From Anaerolineales bacterium HSG24 (GTDB lineage: Bacteria > Chloroflexota > Anaerolineae > 4572-78 > J111), in NCBI GenBank assembly GCA_030377895.1, contig JAUCGB010000034.1, positions 1 through 37,861 of the forward strand: a stretch of 37,861 nt of DNA, in the 5' to 3' direction. The notes below the pieces were generated by a model that was not told the origin of the DNA, made no database searches, and worked only from the letters and a program-made list of their open reading frames with translations. Positions 33,901-37,861 of the stretch are shown piece by piece. Within the stretch, counting starts at the first letter, position 1. Each line of letters begins with the position of its first letter. The position numbers and the translations under genes are program-made.

Positions 33901-35246
33901 GTTACTGGTCAACTAAACTGCCAATTGATTTGACCCGTTTGTTAGCTCGTTTAAGTCAGGGTAATCCGCTGTATATCAAGCAGTTAATTCATATTCTGTT
34001 AGATGAAGGGAATGTAACATGGGAAGATCAGAAATGGGTGTTTAAGCATATTACCCCGCATGATTTGCCGGATACGATTCAAGAGGCGATTCCTCGTCGC
34101 ATTGCCTATCTGCCCAAAGAGGTGCAAACTTTGTTGGCTCAAGCCGCGGTGTTGGGGAACAGTTTCCAATTTACTACGTTATTCGAGATAAGTTATCTGC
34201 CCGAACAGCAGGTGTTAGACTGTTTGGACATCCTGCTCGGGCGACAACTGATTAAGATTGATGCAACCCAAAATCTACTATATTTTGACCATCCTGAGAT
34301 TCGGCAGGTGGTTTATGACGGTTTGACCACTTTGGAGAAACAGCGATTACATCATGAAGCCGCCGAAACGTTAGAGCGCGTCTCTCGGCCTGACCCGCGC
34401 CACATTGCCCCATTGTTGGTTTACCATTTTCAAGAGGCGGGCGAGTTTGACAAACTGTTGACCTACAGTCGGCAAGCCGCCGAGCAGATGGTCGCTTTTC
34501 AGGCCAATGACATGGCCTTGACATGGTATCAAATTGCCCTGACCGCCTTGACCGAGTTGAATCCGGAGGATATGTTGTTCCAACGGTTTGACCTGTTGTT
34601 GGTTCAAGAGGAAATCTATAAGAATTTGGGACATTTCAAGGCCGAAGCGGCCCTACTAACCGAATTGACCGAACTCGCCACCACCCTCTACGCTGAGAAT
34701 CCGGCCCAACAGGCGAAGGTGTATCAACGGCAGGCGGCTTATCAACGTCTAATGGAAAATCTGCCTGAAGCGCAGAAAGTAGCAGAATTAGCCCTAATCA
34801 GCTCTCAGGCCGCAGATGATGCGGCGTTGCATGGCGAAAGTTTGGTGCAGTTGGCCTATATCGCCATCGCCCAAGGCGCGTTTACCTTAGCCGAGCAACA
34901 TCTCTCTGCGGCCTATAACCTGCTCAGTCAGGCTGATGATTCTTATCAAAAAGCACGGGTCTTAAATGGATTGGGGATTGTCTATCAACATCAAGTTGAC
35001 TATGCCCAAGCGGAGAGCTACTATCAACAGGCGCTGACGGTCAGCCACACCAACTATTTTTGGATAAACCAAGCGGCCACTCTCAACAATTTGGGTAGTT
35101 TGCATCTTAAAACTGGTCATCCGAATAAGGCCAAAACCTACGCCGAGCATGCCTTGGAGATTAATCGCTTAATCGGCAATCGGCGGGGTATCGCTCTGTG
35201 TGAGGAGACATTGGCTACGATTGAGCGAGCGTTGGATGAGGTGTGA
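30975..35246 (+). CDS. MBL-fold/STAS/Ser-Thr kinase/STAND-like ATPase/TPR fusion protein
   Basis: 1423 residues. (1) Metallo-beta-lactamase fold, 1-340: HPHWDH (His135, His137, Asp139, His140), with SDSSYP and LLLYHYDP supplying later ligands. (2) STAS-like domain, about 350-455: Asp394 region, but the usual DSSGL is QVAGL (402-406), so no phosphorylatable Ser. (3) Protein kinase, 470-735: Lys502, HGDLKPKN (593-600) instead of HRD, DFG (612-614) and APE. (4) ATPase, about 755-1090: GESGAGKT (781-788) and LLIFDDVHWAD (Asp905, Asp906). (5) TPR, about 1130-1420. ATG 30975 has AGGA upstream. Kinase-ATPase-TPR is a known plan in Chloroflexota and cyanobacteria; the MBL-STAS front end is unusual. 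Role inferred: integrating a small-molecule or phosphoester signal into kinase output. Confidence 0.85.
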   Translation: MLVKIWGARGSIPTPIKPRAIREKIISAFLKVSRVEDTSLREKLVAAILGLPLPDDNTEKRSTPVLQRQIIETYLDNLSPLAGSTASGNTPCISVEAGNDLFIIDAGSGIRELGVELMKGACGQGKGVLHLLFSHPHWDHIQGFPFFRPAFVPGNKIIIYSVHEMEPILRRQQNFTTFPVSIDYMQADFVFQQLNAEEVLEFGNLRIRNIRNEHPGDAYSYRFEKGNKVFVYASDSSYPHEVDLHPYINFFKNADVLIFDTQFTQRESDEKEDWGHSSSFMGVEMAQAADVKTLLLYHYDPTYSDVALEKILVDALKFQENQYPNKKPMEILIAQDGQEFDLTPPKMTELHHRSGDDIAILTPRGIFNEHVATDLNQQVECLPGDDFPSQLIIDMSAVEMLQVAGLRALVKLRKKYAGSSIVLAAPSINVQQLIELAGYLDFFAIHPSVEHALKALQTYKRTNLPGQTIKGRYYLEEKVGDGRLGTVYRAVDLQQKETVAVKILSPSFSDGAIELFLRHARQVVELVHPHIANIMHCDKEQGLPFMIEEFVEGQTLDYLLAKSGEPLKLNMALSIAERMASALEYAHTYGVIHGDLKPKNVLMNGTTLKISDFGLGRLETGKSLLNIHVPLALVTASYLAPEQVLGHPIDERTDIYAFGIIMYELLTGTLPFYGTDQQILEQHLSVPPRPLREHNPDISPMLEHFVLKLLNKDPNKRYKSIQKIRQILAGIVPIQKSIAQTTGYHRTPPSPMVSREKPLAYLADLWTTCQRGQSQIIFVTGESGAGKTRILQEFAQHVDQKNVLLLTGSFGIRRQLIPYQPFLEAIQCYLNQSDTFPDEKQRHLFQQIVQNLPPVYGRNVINLEANADQNPLKSDPSPTPVIEFPRLAEAIKQATQKQPCLLIFDDVHWADANSLYLLDYLITSCHDLPLMIVVSYAHSHLKSDTYLNHLLKRHASEHTLSLARLNQHSVTEILSCYWSTKLPIDLTRLLARLSQGNPLYIKQLIHILLDEGNVTWEDQKWVFKHITPHDLPDTIQEAIPRRIAYLPKEVQTLLAQAAVLGNSFQFTTLFEISYLPEQQVLDCLDILLGRQLIKIDATQNLLYFDHPEIRQVVYDGLTTLEKQRLHHEAAETLERVSRPDPRHIAPLLVYHFQEAGEFDKLLTYSRQAAEQMVAFQANDMALTWYQIALTALTELNPEDMLFQRFDLLLVQEEIYKNLGHFKAEAALLTELTELATTLYAENPAQQAKVYQRQAAYQRLMENLPEAQKVAELALISSQAADDAALHGESLVQLAYIAIAQGAFTLAEQHLSAAYNLLSQADDSYQKARVLNGLGIVYQHQVDYAQAESYYQQALTVSHTNYFWINQAATLNNLGSLHLKTGHPNKAKTYAEHALEINRLIGNRRGIALCEETLATIERALDEV

Positions 35247-35272
35247 GACCTTAAACGTTAACAAATTTTCAT

Positions 35273-35336
35273 GTGACGCTACAAGCGTCACCTACGATAA
35301 TTTGGAGATAATTGGAGGTCACGCTTGTAGCGTGAC
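35273..35336. repeat. Pair of inverted GTGACGCTACAAGCGTCAC palindromes
   Basis: GTGACGCT-ACA-AGCGTCAC (35273-35291) and GTCACGCTTGTAGCGTGAC (35318-35336) are each palindromic and nearly inverse of each other, spaced by 26 bp. They lie 26 bp after the kinase-fusion stop and may act as a transcript end or be a mini-element. Confidence 0.65.
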
Positions 35337-35413
35337 AATAATCTAAAAAGATTATCTGAGACTTTTGCATGGAAACTCCGTTTTTTTTTCAGGCGTAATT
35401 GCTGATAGACTGC

Positions 35414-35503
35414 GGTAGTCCTGATAGGTAGTGGTCAGCTACCCGCAAGTTTAGAACTTGCGGGTAGCTAACGGATCCGGATCACTACTTCTGCACCATT
35501 ACC
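35414..35503. repeat. ACCCGCAAGTT hairpin element, copy D
   Basis: GGTAGTCCTGATAGGTA start, stem at 35439-35467, then CTAACGGATCCGGATCACTA and CTTCTGCACCATTACC. This is the most complete copy, and it defines the unit; it lies 46 bp before the small gene of the CHAT operon and could carry its promoter or insulate it. Confidence 0.8.
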
Positions 35504-35548
35504 ATAGACTGCTAAATTGTGACCAATTAACATCAAAAAGGAAACAAA

Positions 35549-35899
35549 ATGAATTACAAAGTCGTGATTGACCCAGAACTGATGATTGACACCTCCGCTT
35601 TGGCTGAGGCATGGAACGATGACCCACAGACGCAGGCCGTGGCCTCCGCCACAACAGAGCAACCTGACGCGGTGGCTTTTCCGCTTGACCCAGTGGTGGG
35701 TCAATACGCCTTGTTGGTGTTGACCAGCGTGGCCGGTTTGTTAGCGACGGTTTCCCAAGAGGCGGTCTCGGAACTGCTCAAAGAGAAGTTGCAGACCATG
35801 TTAGCCAGCAAACTGGAATCGCCGCCCCAACTCGACATCCGGTGGCAGGAGACCAACGACGGTTGGTTGATGGTCGTGGAGGAGGAGGAATCAGCATGA
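35549..35899 (+). CDS. Small CHAT-associated protein (EACC1-like?)
   Basis: 116 residues. An N-terminal strand (NYKVVIDPEL), an acidic variable stretch, then a hydrophobic helix at about 50-68 (YALLVLTSVAGLLATV), an amphipathic helix (SELLKEKLQTMLAS), and a C-terminal strand pair (LDIRWQETNDGWLMVVEE). I do not recognise it by strict homology. The plan of strand, central helix pair and terminal strands, and position directly before an effector gene, recall the effector-associated component EACC1 described in Aravind-group surveys of NTP-dependent conflict systems; this is a resemblance only. AAGGA precedes the ATG at good spacing. Its stop overlaps the CHAT start (ATGA), implying coupled translation. 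Confidence 0.65.
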   Translation: MNYKVVIDPELMIDTSALAEAWNDDPQTQAVASATTEQPDAVAFPLDPVVGQYALLVLTSVAGLLATVSQEAVSELLKEKLQTMLASKLESPPQLDIRWQETNDGWLMVVEEEESA

Positions 35900-37861
35900 A
35901 AATTTGTATCAAACAGAGTGCCCCGTTAAGCGCAGATGGCCCGAACGCCAGCCTCAGTTTTGATGATGGCGGGAGTTATCCCATCAGCGTGCAGAACCCG
36001 TTTGACGAGCAGACCGAGGATCGTCTGCGCTGGTATTTTGAAGAACATCTGAAAGTTCCCTTTTTCAAGCAGGTCAAGGCCAAGCGAGCCGCTGAGAGTG
36101 TGCCGACTTATGGCGAGGCTTTGTTTGAGCAGGTTTTCAAGGCGGATGCTGATGCCTACGCCGATTATAAAACGGCCTGCCAACAGGGATTGCCTAGCCT
36201 ACAATTTGAGATTATCGGCGACCCTGATTTTCACAGCCTCCATTGGGAGGCCCTGAAAGACCCCAATCGAGGCGAGCCGTTTGTCCTCCATAGCTCGATG
36301 GTGCGGCGAGGCGAGCAGGCCATCCGCATCCGCATCAACCCGCAGGAATCGCCGACCATCAACCTGTTGGTGGTCACGGCTCGGCCCAAAGGTCGCTTTG
36401 ATGTCGGCTTTCGGACGATTAGTCGCCCTCTGGTGGAGGGGATTCGGCAGGCCAATCTGCCGGTCAATATTGACATTGTGCGCCCCGGCAGTTACCGCGC
36501 CGTGCTGGAAGCGTTGAAGGCCAAGCCGGTCGGTTATTACCACATCATCCATTTTGATTTGCATGGCGCGGTGCTGACTCACGAGCAGTTGACCCGCTTA
36601 CAAGGGGTCAGCCAACACACCTACGATGTGGTGTTGCTAAAGGAACGGTATGGACGGCCTGATTTAAGCCTGCCCTCGCCTGATTTGCCCCAAGCCTACC
36701 TGATTTTTGAGGCCAATCGGCCCGATAAGCTGTTTGATGTGGCCGGGGCTAGCGAACTAGCCGACCTATTGCGCGAGTATCAGATTCCGATTGCCATTCT
36801 GAACGCCTGTCAATCCGGCATGCAGACGGGGCAGAGCGTGGAGGGGGAAGTGCGGGAGACCAGTCTTGGCAGTCGGCTGTTGCAGGCCGGTATCCAAACC
36901 GTGTTGGCCATGGGCTACTCCATCACCGTCAGCGCGGCCCAACTGCTGATGACCACCCTGTACCGCAGTCTGTTTGAGCATCGCCCCAACCCCACCGAGC
37001 AACATGACCTGTTGGTTGCCATTCGGGAGGGGCGGGCCGCGTTACACCATCAAAAAGAACGGCGAGCCTATCATCAGCAGATGATCAAGCTGGAGGATTG
37101 GCTCTTGCCGGTGGTTTACCAAGGGGGTGGACAGACCCCGCGCCGCCTACCGTTGCGGGCCATGAGTTTTCAGGAGAAGGCACTTTTTTTGAGCCAACAG
37201 CCTGTGCCCTATCAACCGAGCCAACCGACCTACGGCTTTGTGGGGCGGGACGTGGATATTTTGGAGTTGGAGAAACGGGTCTTACGGCAGGAGGCCGGAG
37301 AACGGCATAATATCTTACTGCTACAGGGCCTGGGCGGAGCCGGTAAAACCACCCTGTTGCACCATGTGGGGGCATGGTGGCAGAAAACTGGTCTGGTGCA
37401 AGAGGTCATCTACTTTGGCTATGATCTCCAAGCCTACACTGTTGACCAACTGCTGGATACATTGGCCCAACGGCTCTTTAACCAGGATGTGCCCCTCGGC
37501 ATGGTCGCCGCGCCCAAGTTGATGGAGTTCCGGGCCCTGACTCTAGCCCTGCAACAGCAGTTTATGGCTGAGGAACTGCGGGCCAAACCCCATCTGCTGA
37601 TTTTGGATAACCTAGAGTCGATTACCGGCCAACCGCTAGCCATTCGGAACACCCTGCCCCCCCTTGAGCAACAACGCCTGCAAGCCTTCTTGCGCGCCCT
37701 CTGGAACGGCAAAACCATCGTCCTGCTTGGCTCGCGTAGTGATGAGGTTTGGTTGACTAGCCCTCACCCCCCAGCCCCCTCTCCCAAAGGGAGAGGGGGA
37801 GCAACAACTTCCCCCCCTTTGGGGGGGATTGAGGGGGGGCGAATCTCCGCTAACCCAAACC
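35896..37861 (+). CDS. CHAT-domain protease fused to STAND-type NTPase (3' end beyond window)
   Basis: At least 655 residues, still open at the window edge. Residues about 90-400 are a CHAT (caspase-like) protease domain with catalytic His223 (HIIHFDLHGAV) and Cys305 (AILNACQSG); both are present. Next is FVGRDVDILEL, then a P-loop NTPase with GLGGAGKTT (478-486) and LLILDNLE (Asp571), and a sensor-like LLGSRSDEVWL. After that (from about residue 621) the sequence is a low-complexity palindromic insertion in frame, described separately. The start ATG overlaps the previous stop by four bases. By family precedent such proteins are conflict or programmed-death effectors: the NTPase and later repeats sense a trigger and release proteolysis. 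The true C terminus (often TPR) cannot be seen. Confidence 0.82.
   Translation, partial: MKICIKQSAPLSADGPNASLSFDDGGSYPISVQNPFDEQTEDRLRWYFEEHLKVPFFKQVKAKRAAESVPTYGEALFEQVFKADADAYADYKTACQQGLPSLQFEIIGDPDFHSLHWEALKDPNRGEPFVLHSSMVRRGEQAIRIRINPQESPTINLLVVTARPKGRFDVGFRTISRPLVEGIRQANLPVNIDIVRPGSYRAVLEALKAKPVGYYHIIHFDLHGAVLTHEQLTRLQGVSQHTYDVVLLKERYGRPDLSLPSPDLPQAYLIFEANRPDKLFDVAGASELADLLREYQIPIAILNACQSGMQTGQSVEGEVRETSLGSRLLQAGIQTVLAMGYSITVSAAQLLMTTLYRSLFEHRPNPTEQHDLLVAIREGRAALHHQKERRAYHQQMIKLEDWLLPVVYQGGGQTPRRLPLRAMSFQEKALFLSQQPVPYQPSQPTYGFVGRDVDILELEKRVLRQEAGERHNILLLQGLGGAGKTTLLHHVGAWWQKTGLVQEVIYFGYDLQAYTVDQLLDTLAQRLFNQDVPLGMVAAPKLMEFRALTLALQQQFMAEELRAKPHLLILDNLESITGQPLAIRNTLPPLEQQRLQAFLRALWNGKTIVLLGSRSDEVWLTSPHPPAPSPKGRGGATTSPPLGGIEGGRISANPN
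37761..37839 (+). repeat. Double palindrome inserted in frame in the CHAT-NTPase gene
   Basis: CCCCCTCTCCC-AAA-GGGAGAGGGGG (37775-37799) is followed by CCCCCCC-TTT-GGGGGGG (37811-37827). This is a widely distributed bacterial intergenic palindrome. Here it translates as a Pro/Gly-rich peptide (SPHPPAPSPKGRGGATTSPP) immediately after the NTPase sensor motif, and the frame stays open. Confidence 0.8.

Overview
This window reads as a stretch of a mid-GC bacterial chromosome, most likely a filamentous Chloroflexota (Anaerolineae-like) lineage. That is an inference from gene content: very large multidomain signalling proteins (MBL-STAS-kinase-ATPase-TPR, transporter-HEAT-cNMP), several paralogous PTPS-related GT-C-type membrane proteins, a CHAT-NTPase protein, pentapeptide repeats, and many short palindromic elements between and inside genes. 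No rRNA, complete tRNA, phage or CRISPR array is visible.

Layout. 1-9.2 kb (all minus): a transporter-like/HEAT/cyclic-nucleotide-binding fusion, an NNMT-type methyltransferase, a relic of a second copy of that methyltransferase, the polyamine pair speD-speE, and a Cache-HAMP-GAF-GAF histidine kinase. 9.2-10.8 kb: strong hairpins/terminators around a plus-strand acidic pentapeptide-repeat protein. 10.8-18.9 kb (all minus): a class I methyltransferase, three large GT-C-like membrane proteins, and two paralogous response regulators that end in a C-terminal membrane anchor. 18.9-21.0 kb: a repeat-rich segment with nested palindromic elements, a small helical protein and an HD hydrolase. 21.0-28.0 kb (plus): a short HlyD-like protein translationally coupled to a C39-peptidase ABC exporter, a GT39/ArnT-like glycosyltransferase carrying three in-frame repeat insertions, and an Fsr-like MFS transporter. 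28.0-31.0 kb: a decayed nucleotidyl-cyclase/ATPase/TPR gene broken by palindromes, whose TPR 3' part is still open. 31.0-37.9 kb (plus): a 1423-residue MBL-STAS-kinase-ATPase-TPR protein, then a two-gene unit of a small protein and a CHAT protease-NTPase that runs off the window.

Themes. (1) Signalling through giant modular proteins: cNMP reception, histidine kinase, tail-anchored receivers, Ser/Thr kinase fused to STAND-like ATPase and TPR. (2) Surface glycan/envelope work: GT-C-like proteins, a GT39 protein and a sugar-cluster-type methyltransferase. (3) Pervasive miniature elements. At least three families are identifiable, two with probable target-site duplications; they nest in one another, sit at gene ends, and in several places are inserted in frame inside open reading frames.

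Limits: functions come from motif reading without searches. Domain borders are approximate, and start sites are chosen from Shine-Dalgarno-like sequences and family lengths.
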